64,000 nucleotides of DNA from Echinometra lucunter (GCA_029962745.1 CM057165.1:3874340-3938339); one strand, 5' to 3'; shown: positions 46,701 to 61,300, numbered from the stretch's first letter. Notes: generated by a model from the letters alone, not told the origin. A program made the numbers and translations.

Positions 46701-47374
46701 TTTGAATGTCATCCATAATACAATATGATAATCTCCATCCAAATAAAAACATCTACATCGACACCCAATTATCAACTATATCTTCTTAAGATATTATATA
46801 AATACTCCATAGCAGCTGTTTCATTGATGTTTTCTATTTCTATAATCATCTCATATTGCATATGAAGTTCCAAACTAAAACAAAGCCATCAAAATAAACA
46901 TATTCATCCTCATCTACAATCAAATGCACTTAATAGAACCCACACTGTCTCTGCTTAAATCATATTGCTTAATAAAATAATTACAATCTTGAGCAATAAA
47001 AAGTTACAAATGGAAATAATCTCCATCTCTCTCCAAATAACAATTGCCTATACATTTTGTGGATTCCAGAGCTTGTCTTTGGTGGGGGATAATAAATTCT
47101 ACATTTTCTTCTTTGATTACATAACTCACATCTGGGCCCTGTAACATAAAAAATGACTTGCAGTCAATCATAAAAATCAACTGTACCTCCAGTCCTTCTA
47201 CCATCAATTACATCTCACAATGATCCATGTCTACATTTAACAATTAATCACATGTTACAAATGATTGCAAAGATACAAGTAATTTTGTGGGGATAAGACA
47301 ACATGTCACTGGGCTATGGACATGTAAATTCTTACAGTGCAGCATAATCATACATGAACTTGCAATATGAAATC

Positions 47375-47796
47375 TTAACCCATTTGTGACAGAGGTCCAC
47401 ATTTTGTGGTTTGGCCTAATATCTTTTGATGCAAAGCCCTAAAAATCATACCAAATACATGAGAAGAGCAAAAAATTCTACACAAACTGTGCCCATTTTG
47501 GTTGTGTCAATATTTGTTGTTTGATGCTGAAAATTTTTTAAAGGAAAGTAAGCATTAAAATCCTTAAATTGGCAATGTGATAGAAAGTTTAAAATCACTG
47601 TTTTCCCCTTCAAATTGGCAACTTTTTGACTTCTCATTGTAACTTCTGTCAATTTACATGTATATTCATTTCAAATACATGACGTTTTATAAGAAAAATG
47701 TAGCAATAAAATAAAAATGTTGTTGTTGCCAATTTGAAGATTAAAAGCTGATCATATTGTATTAGGCTTTAAATAATTCCTGTCACGAATGGGTTA
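47375..47796. mobile_element. piggyBac-like MITE, copy 5
   Basis: TTAACCCATTTGTGACAG ... CTGTCACGAATGGGTTAA, with small internal indels relative to the other copies. It lies between ZZZ3 copy 2 and BTBD8. Confidence 0.85.
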
Positions 47797-47799
47797 ATA

Positions 47800-48990
47800 C
47801 ATGTCATTACGATACACATGATGTTCAATATACATATGGCACAATTTCAAAAACACAATGTGAATATCAAATACAGAGGAAAGGGACTGAACAATCACGG
47901 AATTATTTTCTTACTATGATACAGTTACAGGATAATATATAAATCGTTGATCATAAAAGGCCTTTAAATCCTGTTGAAAGAGAGAGGAAGTGGAATATTT
48001 TCTTAAACATTTTACATTTGACAGTAACAAGAATACAATAGACCTGCTAATAGCAGGAGCTGCTTTAAAAGCAGTTGACCTTTATGGCACAAACCTGACA
48101 AAATACAATAGAAATATTTTATTTTAGAGGCAGTAGATATTGCCCTGAAAGAAAACGAATGCCCCAAAGCATTGCAATATTTCCACACACTAAAATATCA
48201 GAGAATAATAAATCAGTAAGAAAAGAACCGAGGTAGGAGTCAGAGCCAGTTTAAAAAAAAGATGTCAATAAGTTGTGTCATCACTGACAATAGCTCTTTA
48301 TTTGGCCAATAATTTTGTGGAACCTCGATTCATACTGTTTCTTTTGTAAGTTTCTGCTCGTGTGTTGCCAATGGCAAAATATACATACTTTACCTCCAGT
48401 TCACATAATGAGCTCAGTAGGAAGGTTTCTATGAATTTCATCATACATGTCAAATATTCACACCACAAAGGAAGAAGGATCAATGTGTTTCAGCTGATAC
48501 ATTATTTGGTCTCTTTCAATTATATATTAAAAAATTGGTCTATCTCAAACAATTACAAAATAACACAGGAGTATATTGCATCACAGCAGTGTTCTGAGAA
48601 TCACATCAAGACGAACTGGTAAAATTGCACACACTTGGTACTTTGGTAGTTGATCAAAAGTATAAGCTGAACTTTTGCATAAAGTTTGCTGGTACATAAA
48701 ACTTAAAATGTAATTCATAAATTCATGATAACACTATATCAACCAAAAAGAAACAAACAGATCCCTTTACTTATGGCACTTTCAATTTTTGTCTTCACCT
48801 ATTATAAAATGCAACTAAAGGGATACAATTTCTTCCATGTTAAATATGTATTATGTATGTTATTCAATCCAAACATAGTACATAAACTGTAAGAATCATA
48901 CGAAGAAAATGTACATGGCTAGTATCTGATAAATTACTGAATAGCATAGATTATATCTGAGGAGCATTGATGTATCAATAAATAAAAACA
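47800..48990. other. Convergent intergenic spacer
   Basis: 1.2 kb of AT-rich DNA between ZZZ3 copy-2 exons and BTBD8, with no recognisable gene. Confidence 0.5.
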
Positions 48991-48993
48991 CAA

Positions 48994-49278
48994 TGGCCAG
49001 AATTCACAAAAGAGGTTTAAATTCAGACCATGGTTTTATGCAGATTTTGTGGTATATCAATGGTAAATTTACGCACAATTTATTTTAATCAATTTCCTTA
49101 ACTCTTGTCTAAACAGTGGCAACAAGCGTAAATTTAGCACCTCTTGCCAACTTTGCCAAACACGCACATTCATTATTGGACCTTTCTATTAAAGTGTACA
49201 TGCTAAATCAAGCACAATTGTCCTACAAAATCTGCATAATCCATGGTCTAAATTTAAACCTCTTGTGAATTCTGGCCA
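48994..49278. mobile_element. Fold-back MITE at the BTBD8 3' side
   Basis: TGGCCAGAATTCACAAAAGA with GGTTTAAATTCAGACCATGG is mirrored by CCATGGTCTAAATTTAAACC and TCTTGTGAATTCTGGCCA. It lies about 380 bp downstream of the BTBD8 stop. Confidence 0.85.
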
Positions 49279-49661
49279 AAAAGTTCTCTCACGATTTCAT
49301 TCTATCAAGTTCAAACTTGAAATCATATTTATCCAGATACCCTGCATAAACATTTCTAAGTGTACAAGATACATTAAATGATTGGTCCACATCATTTAGA
49401 GTAGTCATAAATAAGTACACTAACCAATACATTCATTTTTGCATTCTTTTAAGTATGTTTTTTCTCATACAAATTGCTACATCATACACATAACAAATGG
49501 AGAAAAAAACCTCACAGAATATACACCTACTTATGGAACGGATCTGTAGGGAATATAAACAGTTATACTATTATTCTACTAATAAATTAAGTAGCTAATG
49601 ATTTTCTACTTAAAATATAAATTCCTAGTACAAAAATTATCATTATCTAATTGAATTTCAC

Positions 49662-50141
49662 TCAACTATCAGGAGGTTGTCCTCCATTCCTTGGCCTTGC
49701 TGATCTCTGTGCCCCATCCCTACGTGCTCCATCCCTACCAGCCACACCCATTCCCCCACCCCTGGACCTACCGGTTCCATTACCCCTGGCTCCTGTACCA
49801 CCTCCTCTTCCCACTGCACCACCCCTACCGCTATCCCTTGCAGACCTGCTTCCTGCACCCCTTGGTGGACCTTCAGTACCCCTTGGTGGACCTGCTGTAC
49901 CCCTTGCAGACCCGCTTACCACACCCCTTGCTACACCTTCAGAACTCCTAGGTGGAACCCCTGTACCCCTTGATGAAGCCCCTGCACCCCTGGCTGACCT
50001 GGTCCTTGCTCCTCCTCCCCGCCCTCGAGATCGGGATGAGGATGGCGCTGATGCAGTAGAGGAGGCGGAGGAGGTAGAAGATCCAGGGGAAGAAGCTCGT
50101 AGAGGATGGGAGAGTGTCCTCTTTACTTGAGCAGACTTGGG
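49662..50141 (-). CDS. BTBD8: BTBD8 last exon: Arg/Gly-rich tail
   Basis: The acceptor is CTCCCCAG. The frame is phase 0 and runs 159 codons to TGA. A Ser-rich start (RASSPGSSTSSASSTASA) leads to an RG/RGG-like tail with repeated PPRGTEG, SARG and GRGGG units, ending GGQPPDS. It has no BTB-family homology that I recognise. Low complexity makes the exact protein less certain, but the frame is open throughout and the splice phase fits. Confidence 0.75.
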   Translation of the reverse strand, partial: PKSAQVKRTLSHPLRASSPGSSTSSASSTASAPSSSRSRGRGGGARTRSARGAGASSRGTGVPPRSSEGVARGVVSGSARGTAGPPRGTEGPPRGAGSRSARDSGRGGAVGRGGGTGARGNGTGRSRGGGMGVAGRDGARRDGAQRSARPRNGGQPPDS

Positions 50142-52254
50142 CTGGGGAGGGGGGGAATGTGATTAAAAAACTATTTTTAAAAAAATACAGAAAAATATAA
50201 AGACAATAGAGAGAGACTGGAAAAAGTCTTTGAGACTTTATCGAAAAGCAGAATATAAACAAAATGAGGTATAAGACAAGATGATACATGTATCTCTGTT
50301 GTATAAATGATATTGTTATAACAATATTCTGAGTAAACATAGAAGACTACTGAATTCCCACCCACCAGAGCACCTTAGTGATTAAGGGTAAACAGATCTA
50401 AAGCTCATGTACAACACACACACACACTGTACATGTACATATGAAAACTGATAAATATTGCAAAAAAAGAACAGTGCAAAGCAAGTGAAAAACAGAGAAA
50501 AACTATTTTACCCTTTGAGAGCTGGACAGGATGGGTTTCTTAGTTGTCTTAGACAGACCTTCATCTACATAAACTGCATCTGTATTGGGAGAAAATGAAC
50601 GCATTTTCTTTCTCAATACCTAGTAGCCTACTCAGTGATCCGACCTTTGCTCTGGTGAAACTTGCTCCTGCTGTATGTCGGTTAGATTTAAGTCAAGTTC
50701 AGGGCATGGGTTGCATTTTCAGGTTACAGGTTTTAGGTTAGAGTTAAGGTTTAGGTGAGGTACCGGGTTAAGTCAGGATTATGTAAAGTAGGGAGCATGA
50801 TCAGGGTTAGCAATCGACCATGGGACCAATTTTTGCTGTATGCCTACTCAAAGTGCATCTGGATCTGTTAAGAAATATCTGTCATTCCTGTCAGTATGCA
50901 GATGCTATTTATGTTAACCATCTATTCATGTTTGCTTAAGTACCTTAAAACTGTAGAATAAAAAGTGATGTTCCCATGATCCTAGCACATATAAAAGCAG
51001 CTTTAGTAAAATAAAACAGAAGAAATGATGATGATGATAGCTTCTTGTAAAGCGCCGGTATCCGCCTCAGCTGGGTGCTCATGGTGCTTGAAATGTTCAT
51101 GTTCTTGTCATTATCAAAATACTGACAAAAAGAAGGATGAATAAACTGGGCAAATGATTTGGAATCATGATGAAAAAGATGGGAGTAAAGAAAAGCAATT
51201 TAGATCATCTATACTTACCCTTCCTGATCTGTTTTTGTAGGTCCTCAGGCAAACACTTGAAGCGCTCAGTATGGACGATGTAACTAGCATTGCTGACGAC
51301 GTAATTATAGATCTTATCATAGAACACACCAACAGCTGTATACGCATCCTACAAAAAGAATTTTGGTTCAATTTTAGTTAAATAAGTAAAGCTGTTTGCA
51401 ATCAAGTCTATAAATGTTCAGTTTCTTTGGAATTTGAATTTAATTTCACAATCCAAATGACTGCAATTTTTAGACGCAGTGAGAAGTTTTTTGAAGACAT
51501 TATTGTGCCATTAGTTTAATTTGTTTATTGATAAAAGTTTGAGGGGATCACAAAAAAGGTATACACCAGATCACTGGCAAAGGTGATTTGACCCTGATTT
51601 CAATTCAACCAGCCTGTATCTCCCACAATACAAAAGACAGATCTCGTGTTATGCCCATACACATTTTTAACCAGGTCATGTAAAACTGCTTCAGATGCAA
51701 AAAGGAAAAATTGCAAGGACACTCAAATGCGAAGTAATTATCTATAGGTTTTAACAGTCCCCTTTAAATACATGCAGCATCTACCAAATTAAGAACAACA
51801 CAAGGTCAATTTTCAAAGTATTTCATGGGCACTGAAGAGTGGAATAGATTACCTAAAAATATAAGATTAATCAGGTCTAGAAGTCACTTTCGTAGTTCTG
51901 TAACGACACGCTAACTGAGCCAATCATAACTGAGAGTCTGTATATATACGTGTACATATATGTTTATGCATATTGGATGTATCAACATTACTTTGTTTTG
52001 TCTGTAATTCTTAATTAGCTATCGTCATTTTCAGCAGCAAATGTAAGGATAATTCAATTACTGTGTGTTTAAGCTTATTAATGAAATATTTGTTGTTTTT
52101 TGCTAGGGGTCAGGTTCGACCAGCACGTGTGCTATTATCTGATCCCTTTTACCAGCCAATGCCTTTCTTTTCCCTGTATGTTAATGTCATTGTCTGAATG
52201 CAATGTATTGTACTTGTTAGTGGTAAATCAATCAATCGGTTGATCAATCGATCG

Positions 52255-52301
<47 letters not shown>

Positions 52302-55300
52302 CATCAATCAATTAATCAATCAATCCAGATAAACCCGTCAACATGTACTTACAGGGTTCCACTCCTCTTCTCGCGTTGCCTTGCCTGCTTTCTTCTCTGC
52401 CTCTGTTGGCTCTCTCTTGTACAGCCTCCAGACAGCTCGGAAGTTCAGATCTGCTTTCTCCAAAGACAGCCCAGCAACCACCTTTCTGAATAATGACTCC
52501 ATAACATCCTTCTTCCATCCCATGCCCTACATAGAAAAATAGTCACAAATTCTCCATAATCGCAAATACAAGATTCAACAGTAGAGGGCGACATTTCCTG
52601 CATTCAGGTCAGCACTTTATGGTGGTGCCATGGCCGAGTGGTCTAAGGCGCTTGACTGGAGACGGGAAAGTCGGCGGTTCGACCCCCACGGTATGGCACT
52701 TACATGTATGCCCTTGAGCAAGGCATTTTATCTACATTGCACTTTTATCGTACATCAAATAAATGAAAATGCTATTAAATAGGCATTATTGATACCAGCG
52801 TGCGTACATGTTTTCCTTTTTTTGAATTTTTAAAAATTTATTCAGATTGCAGATTTTGCATTGTATCATTTTTTTTTTTAATGAATATGTATTTTGTTAA
52901 CAATGGATGAAGAATAATGTCTCTCTCTGAATTGATTATGTATGTTGTTTAAAACGTATGGAAAATAATGTCTTGTCTGAATATCTGAATAAAGGCAAAA
53001 AAGCATTTAAAAAAAAAAAAAAAAATCTTGCGAAGATACAAATCCAGTATCAATGATTTGACAAGATTTCTTCCAGCTTTTATAGAAAATGTACAGCCAG
53101 GTTAAAAAAATCCCTCATTTGATGAAAGTATTGTTCAGGTTTCGTAAACTCTCCTGATAGTTTCACTAGATCTATGTAGGTACGTGTAGAGCATCAGAAT
53201 TTGTTGCTTGCATTTTGTAGGCTCAAACATTATAATTTTTATGGGACTTGTTAAGACTTGACCCATGATGTTTGTCTGGAAACTGGAAGTGCCCTTGTCT
53301 ATGTGGTGTGTGGGAAGTGTCGCCCTCTACTGTTGAATATCATATTTGCGATAGGGAGAATTCATAGTGGAAGAAGTTACAAGGTTAAATGCAAGCAAAT
53401 CAGTATGAAATCGAAGAAACAATCTATGTGCAATAAGATGAGTTTATTTCATTTATTGACAAATGGAGGCACAGCCATCTTATTCAAAATCCAGAATATT
53501 GTTGTTGCTGTAGGAATAGTCACAAATTCACAATGGAAGAAATTACAATGTTAAATAGAGTCGGGCAAGCTGTACTGCCATGTGTGCTGAAACACCATAC
53601 TGAAGAACCATTCTAACTTCTGGCCCATTCTGAACCATTCCCTTACTGCCATATTAATCCACATGAATTTAATTTGCAACTCTGGAGATTGCAAATTTGT
53701 ACGTGGGTGGAGGACTTGTGATCAATTCGTATCTTTTGCAACTCTTCAAAACATGGTGCCCTGATCATAATTTGCCAAAACACAGGTAGCATTAATTTTA
53801 CACTACCAAAAAAGATTTGACCTAATGAGAGAAATCTCATACTGATACACGGAAATAGAGGATTTTGTCTTTGTTATAATAACCAATTTAATGTGTGAAT
53901 GCACTTCCCAAAGACATGCAAAAATTATGGTACCATTACCATAACTTTACCACTTTTCTTGTTCAAATCAGTTTGTGTGTGGTGGGGGGGGGGGGGGGAG
54001 TCAATACTGCCCTGCTTTGGCAAAAGGAAGCAAGCGACATTATACCTAGTGTTCTCTTCTTCTGGGCCAAATTTTATGCATGGACACTAATCATGTTAAG
54101 AGATATGCTAGGCAAGACATGATGGTATTGCATTGTCGTCAGTGTAAATGACAGATACATTTTGCCCTTTTACAGGAAATGTCACTTTTGTCACTTGCTT
54201 CCTTTTGCCAAATTAGGGCAGAACAAACATTACATTGATACATGCAAAAACACACAGTTTTACCTTCAGATATTTATCCTCAAATGCTGGGCCATCAAGG
54301 ATGCCATGAAATTTGTTGGCGGCAAACTGCAGGACTCTCTTCCTCGTCTTTGATGTGATCTCCTTGACAGGTTCAGCCCAGGAGCTCTGGCCCTGCGGAA
54401 GGCTTAGCTTGATCTTATCCAGCTGGAACAAGAACTCGATCACATTCTTCACAGTCTAAAAGAAAGAGAGAGAGAGAGAGAACAAATAAATAACAATTTA
54501 TTCCTTGATTCAACAGCTTTGAATCTAGAGACAGAAGTGAAAAAATATTAATCACAGGCTTCCTAGAATTTGTCTGTGGACTGTGGATATTACATAACAA
54601 TAAATGAGAACTGTTGTAAAATACATTGCAGCAGTGACATTGACCAGGAACCCGTCTCATAAAACTTGTTATCAATAATAAGTTGCAATAACTGTTATAA
54701 GCTACTGAAATCCTCTCATCTGATTGGCTGAGAGCAAATTTGTCACAGGAATGTGGCAGTTGTTACTGATTACAAGTTCTATGAAACAGGGCCCCAGAAT
54801 ATTGTCGTGTGGTCAGTCATTTGAGGTTCCAATCCTTCCAGCTGTGAAAACTTTTTCTTTTCCTGCTATTTTTTCTTTCCATGATGATCATGAAGCTGAT
54901 ATTTTTTCAGTTAGTGAAGAGCTCAGCTTTTACAAAAACGGACGAACTCCACACATAGTAATTACCAAACTACATACCCGAGTACTACACACCGGTACAA
55001 CATGTACTACCTTTGACCTTGTAAACCCATCTCCAGCCAGGTTTGGGCCCCATTTCATAAAACTTGTTATCAGTAACAACTGCCACATTTCTATGACAAA
55101 TTTGCTCTCAGCCAATCAGATGCAAAGATTTCAGTAGCTTATAACAGTTCTTGCAACTTGTTATCGATAACAAGTTTTATGAAATGGGGCCCAGGTCTTT
55201 TGTTTTCTTTGACCTGTACTTACCAAAATCTCTACGACATCTTTGGAGCAATTTTCAAGCATCTCTGGAGGCAAACTGGAGAATGTCTTCTGGACCCAGA

Positions 55301-58300
55301 AACGATCCATGTTCTTGGACATCCACCTAGGACAGAGAAAAGACTTGAAGGTTAGTAACTGGTGACCTCTAGCTCTATCTCCTTTCAAAAGGAATGGAAA
55401 ATTCAGGATTAAACAATCATCCTTTAGATGAAAGAATAATAAAATTAATGGGAATGATTTATGTTACTCGGATATTTCAATTGCATAAACTATACAGGGT
55501 GGCCCAGAAAGAATGCAACACATGAAATCTTTCATTTCAATGACATCATTGACACAATATCGTTGGTATTTGTTATTGGGCAGAAAATTCTTTCCCAAGT
55601 GTAATGAAACCAAGTTGAATTTTTTTCTGAACCACCCTGTATTTACAATATCTATAGTACACCCAGCATGTGCATAAAAATATAAAAGGAAAAAATGTTA
55701 AATATGACCTGTTTCTACTGTGACCTTTAAGACTGTAAGGTTTATTTTTTTCAGTACCATGATTTAATACATTTTTCTCTAATATTGAAGTTATTTGAAA
55801 TTCATAATGCACTCATAATTTACATAATACTATGAAACATAAAATCTCCAGTTAAATTGTTTACATTTTCAACTTCACCTTATATGGAAATCCACTATTG
55901 GCTAGATTTGTTGGATACATGAACAAAATTTGAACTTTTTGCTTGTCACAGTTTATTTTCTTTATATTCCAGTACAAGAATATTATCTTCTAAATTGCAG
56001 CACGGTGTACTTACCTCAGGCATGTTTGTGATAGTTCAGGCAATCCAAAGCTTTCACATAAAGCATAGGAATGTGGCACTAGACCCAAGCATTCAGCACA
56101 CAGGGGCTGTATGAAACAAAGAAGAGAGTGAATAATTATCACGATACATGTACTATCATTATTGATAAGAAGAATGGCAACAGCACACTTTCTGAAAACA
56201 TATCCCACTGCTACATATATGTACTACAAAATGACATAACAAGATTTCCATAAAACTCAAGAACACTATAATTTAATTTTACTCTTGTAGCTAGCTATAT
56301 ATATATATATATTTTTTTTTAATTGCTCAAGTGGTGTGTATTGGTATACCGGTAGTACAATTTCTCTTTTTTCCATCAAATCTTTAATACCTGTAAATTG
56401 GAAGCTCAGGACGTCAAAAATATCCATCAGTAGTACATATCATGCAACTATCAAAATGGCTTTCCTTTTTAAACCTGGACCACTTTCACATGACAACTGA
56501 TTGAGGCATTAACAACCAAAGATTGATATCACATTTTCCTATGCCTCACAAGAAAAGGGCAATGCCTACCTTGTGAAAGAGATGGCACCAGTCCCTCTTG
56601 AGATGGAAGGCAGTGACTTCTTTCAAACCCTGTAGTCCATACATATCAGCTGCTCCCAGAAGATCTCTGGAAAACGAAAAAGGCATCAATAAGAATATGA
56701 AATGATTTCAAATTTGGACATTCAAGATTTATCAAGTATAATGATGTACAGTCAACTCTGCCTAAGTTGAATTTCTTGGGACTGAAGAAAATGCTTCGAC
56801 TTGGAGAAAATTCGACTTGTGAGGGGTAAAAAACAATAGAAAATAAAGGAATGGGACCCAGTACAGACCTTCGACTTAGGCGATTATTCGACTTATGCGA
56901 CTTCGACTTATACAGAGTTGACTGTAACTAATGTTTATGTATAAACCATGCAGACAAGTTGTGTTTTTGTCTATTGTTCACTTTGAATGTACATGTATAT
57001 CCCATGCTTTTGTTATGTATATGCTGGTAGAAAGCAAATTTCCACAAATTTATATGGATGAGATTAAAGAAATTTTTCAAATTATCAAATTATTCTCTTG
57101 ACACGAGATCCATAGTCAATCTAATAAATTAAAGAGTAAAAGCTGCCAATTTTTTATATGAATTTCAGTAAAGGATGGGGCCGACATTCAGTTTATCTGA
57201 CAGATTCAGTATCTCACAAAAATTGTAATCAATTAAAAATAACGCTGATATCTAAATAATCAGTAAGTTATCTTATCTATTCATCTCATACAGTTATTCT
57301 ATAATGAAACACTGAATATTTCATGTCCCTTGATCATTTTGTATTTACCATAATTAACGTTGTATAAACCGCACTTTTTTCCCCGCGGGAAGAGTGAAAA
57401 GTCGGGGGTGCGGTTAATACACAATGACAGGTCTGGGCCAGCCAAAATTCGCCAGGAAAAATAAGAGTCAGTCATCCATACAGACAAGTTATTTAGCGGG
57501 TATAAGGTCCCGGTAACGTTCGGCAAGTAAGAACTTACAGTTTACAGAAGTTTACAGGTTGAAATTCTTGTTTCGAAAAGTTAATTTCACGTTGCAATTA
57601 GCAGCATGATATTTCCTGCACCGACACTCACGAGAGTGTGGACTGTTGTGTGCATGGTGCGTCGTGTATCTTGCAAGGGAATTCAACTTGCATGGACATG
57701 TCCCTTTCGCAGCCGGGGACTTTCAAAATGTCCCATGACTAAAATGACATCATCTGACTAAAGCCCAGCCTCGTCTGCATTGGGAAAGTGAAATGCCATC
57801 GACGAGCCTTGCGTCTGTGATGCGTGCGTCTTGCAAGGGAATAAAACTTTCCACTTACGCATCCGGGGACTTTCAAAATGTCACCTGACTAAAATTACGT
57901 CATCTGACTGAAGCCAGCCTCGTCTGCATTGCCAAAAAGCAATGCCAGCTACGAGCGGTGCATCTGGGATGCGTGTGTCTTGCAAGGGAATTCAACTTGC
58001 TGTGACATGTCCCTTGCGCATCCGGGGACTTTTAAAATGTCACATGACTAAAATTACGTCATCTGACTAAAGCCAGCCTCGTCTGCATTGCCAAAAAGCA
58101 ATGCCAGCTACGAACGTTGCATCTGGGATGCGTGTGTCTTGCAAGGGAATTCAACTTGCTGTGACATGTCCCTTGCGCATCCGGGGACTTTCAAAATGTC
58201 ACATGACTAAAATTACGTCATCTGACTAAAGCCAGCCTCATCTGCATTGCCAAAAAGCAATGCCAGCTACGAGCGTTGCATCTGGGATGCGTGTGTCTTG

Positions 58301-61300
58301 CAAGGGAATTCAACTTGCTGTGACATGTCCCTTGCGCATCCGGGGACTTTCAAAATGTCACATGACTAAAATTACGTCATCTGACTAAAGCCAGCCTCGT
58401 CTGCATTGCCAAAAAGCAATGCCAGCTACGAGCGTTGCATCTGGGATGCGTGTGTCTTGCAAGGGAATTCAACTTGCTGTGACATGTCCCTTGCGCATCC
58501 GGGGACTTTCAAAATGTCACATGACTAAAATTACGTCATCTGACTAAAGCCAGCCTCGTCTGCATTGCCAAAAAGCAACGCCAGCTACGAGCATTGCATC
58601 TGGGATGCGTGTGTCTTGCAAGGGAATTGAACTTGCTGTGACATGTCCCTTGCGCATCCGGGGACTTTCAAAATGTCACATGACTAAAATTACGTCATCT
58701 GACTAAAGCCAGCCTCGTCTGCATTGCTAAAAAGCAATGCCAGCTACGAACGTTGCATCTGGGATGCGTGTGTCTTGCAAGGGAATTCAACTTTCCACTT
58801 ACGCATCCGGGGACCTTCAAAATGTCACATGACTAGAGCTTCGTCACCTGACTAAAGCTTTGTCACCTGACTAAAGCCAGCCTCGTCTGCATTGCAAAAG
58901 TACAGTGCATGCGAGATGAGCATCATCCGCGTATCATGATGCGTGTGTTTGAGTGTGTATAGATCGCCAACTATAACGGGATTCTGTGGCTATATGATGG
59001 TGGAAAGTTGGATATAAGAGCAGCTGTCGCCGGGACAATCGGAATGTGGATTGAACTACTCTTCCTTTTCTTCTTTTAAACTGGTATTTAGTTTACTGAA
59101 TCCTTTCATTTCATGTCTGATTTTCCATTTTGTTTGGAAATACGAAATTTTGTTCAGAGTGAGAGAAGAAGGGTTTATGTGTGTATTTTTTTTTTCACCA
59201 GAGGGGGTCAAAAATTGGGGGTGCGGTTAATACACGTGTGCGGTTTATAGAACGTTAATTACGGTAACTACCAGCATATTAATTTTACCTCACACTTCAG
59301 ATGATTTCAGAACTCTCACCTTAGATTAACATCCGCTGAAAGACTAGCCGTACCTCCATACATGAACTGTAACATGGCATCCACAACCAGCCGACTTACC
59401 CTGCCATCAAGAACAGAAAAAGAAAAAGATACCTTAATGCTTAATATGGTATGCAGAGCACAATATGTTCTGAAGATATGAATGCTCTGATAAATTCAGG
59501 ACTCCCCAATTGTGATTGCTAGCTAAAAATCATCTTCAATTTCTATCCAATAATATTGTGTTCTCATACTCTGTGAAGTGCACATTATCAAGAACAATCT
59601 CAATCTTTCATAACTGTTGAAAAAATTCAATTATTCTAAACCGTATCTTACAAAATATTCAACTCTATGTAATGCAAATGCTAAAAAAATCAGCTTTTCC
59701 TCTTCATATTGGCAACAGAAATGTGTAGCCGACACAGTGGCCTTCTGGAATCTTTTTTTTGTCGCAAGTTCCACAAACCACGATGTTGGCTGGCACATAA
59801 ACTCTTTCTGAAGGAATACTGCACAATTTTCACTGTTTCAATCAAAACTAATCATCTGCCACAATAAATGAAACTTTGTCTTTCCTCGTTTAATTTTGAT
59901 TTAATTTTTTGGTTTTTTTGTAGAAAAAAGTTAGTGTTTTTCTACAATGGCTAACTCACCCTTTGAGCTGAATTTCATTTGACTCACTCTCTATCCAGCC
60001 ACCCCCTAACATAGCAGCAAAGAAATCACAGCGGCAATGAAGCATAAACCTGTGAATGAGGCAAGATAATACAAATCAGAGACAACAGATTCTACACATC
60101 ACTTAACAAAGTGAATAAGCAATGCTGTAAATCTGAAACTCTCTTGAGAACATATCGGAGGAGAGACCCAAGGGTTACAGTGATACAGTTCACTTTTCCC
60201 CTCCCAGGCACAGGTGATGCCAAACAAATAATAATAATAATGATAATAATAATAATGATTTTATGATTAGGTATTTTGTAAATCTACCGTATATACTGTT
60301 ATTTTCACGTGATTATATTTTCATGCTGAGCAACCCAAGAACATATTCAAGGGTTCTTAAATTCGCACTACACTATTACTCAATCACAAAAGTGCAAGAT
60401 TTGATGTGATATTTCAATGCATATGAAATCATGCTAATACTTTCGTGAGTTCTATTCTAGATTTCATGCTTGCTGAAAACAGCGCAAAATCTGCGAAAAT
60501 TAATGTAACATGAATATTTCGGTATTTAAATTATACTATATACAGTCAAACCTCATCTCTATGTAAAGGCCACCTGCCTACAGTGACCGATTTAATGTCT
60601 CTCTTGAAGCAGAAATGTGTGCTATAGAACAAACCTTAGCAGTCACTTGTCTGCATTGGCCACTTTTTCTGTTTCCCTTGGGGTGACCTTTACAGACAGG
60701 TTTGACTGTACTGTTCTTGGTGGGTTTGAAGGTTGCATACATTAGTGTGAAGTTACTGTTTCTCTAATATCTTTTGGTCAATATCTTTGATTTCAAATCA
60801 AATCATAGGCATGCATGACTAATCAAACAGTACAGTCACCTTACCTGTGTGCAGGAATTCTGGTGCCATCTGAAGATACCAGAGCAAAGTCACTAGAGAT
60901 GGAAGCATCCAAGTCCAAGAGCTGCATCAGGTTTTCTGCCAAGTTACCAGAAGGCATTGGCAGATTATTAATTCTTGCAACAAACTGGTGTAATTCATCA
61001 CTGTAGCTGTCATGAGCATTTTGAACAGGATTATCTGAACCGTCCCTTTCTGAATCTTCTTGGTTGGCAGAGTTTTCCTTTAAGGTGTTTAAAGAATGAT
61101 CACCGTGTGAGGGTGATATCTGCTTACACTCTGCACCATGGATCCCTCCTGACGTAGGTCCATTAACTGCCAATGGCACTACACCATTAACAGACACTGC
61201 TTTGGAATCATCTGGTTTACCAAATCCACTTCCCTCCTTAGTGTTCATTCTTGAAATGTTTTCATCATTGACAGGTCCACAGCTTCCACCTTTTGTCTGA

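Noticed and set aside
46277..46752. Met/Val-rich frames
   Set aside because: They are translations of CAT/CAC triplet repeats.
52621..52705. A tRNA-Leu/Ser gene
   Set aside because: A and B boxes are present but the stems do not close properly, and the SINE body that follows is shared with 13046.
54724..55137. A 137-codon frame beginning MAESKF, with relatives at 34016 and 54930
   Set aside because: The shared start comes from fold-back MITE family X, not from a gene family.
57640..58885. A CRISPR-like array
   Set aside because: The 159-bp units are contiguous with no unique spacers, in an animal genome; it is a minisatellite.
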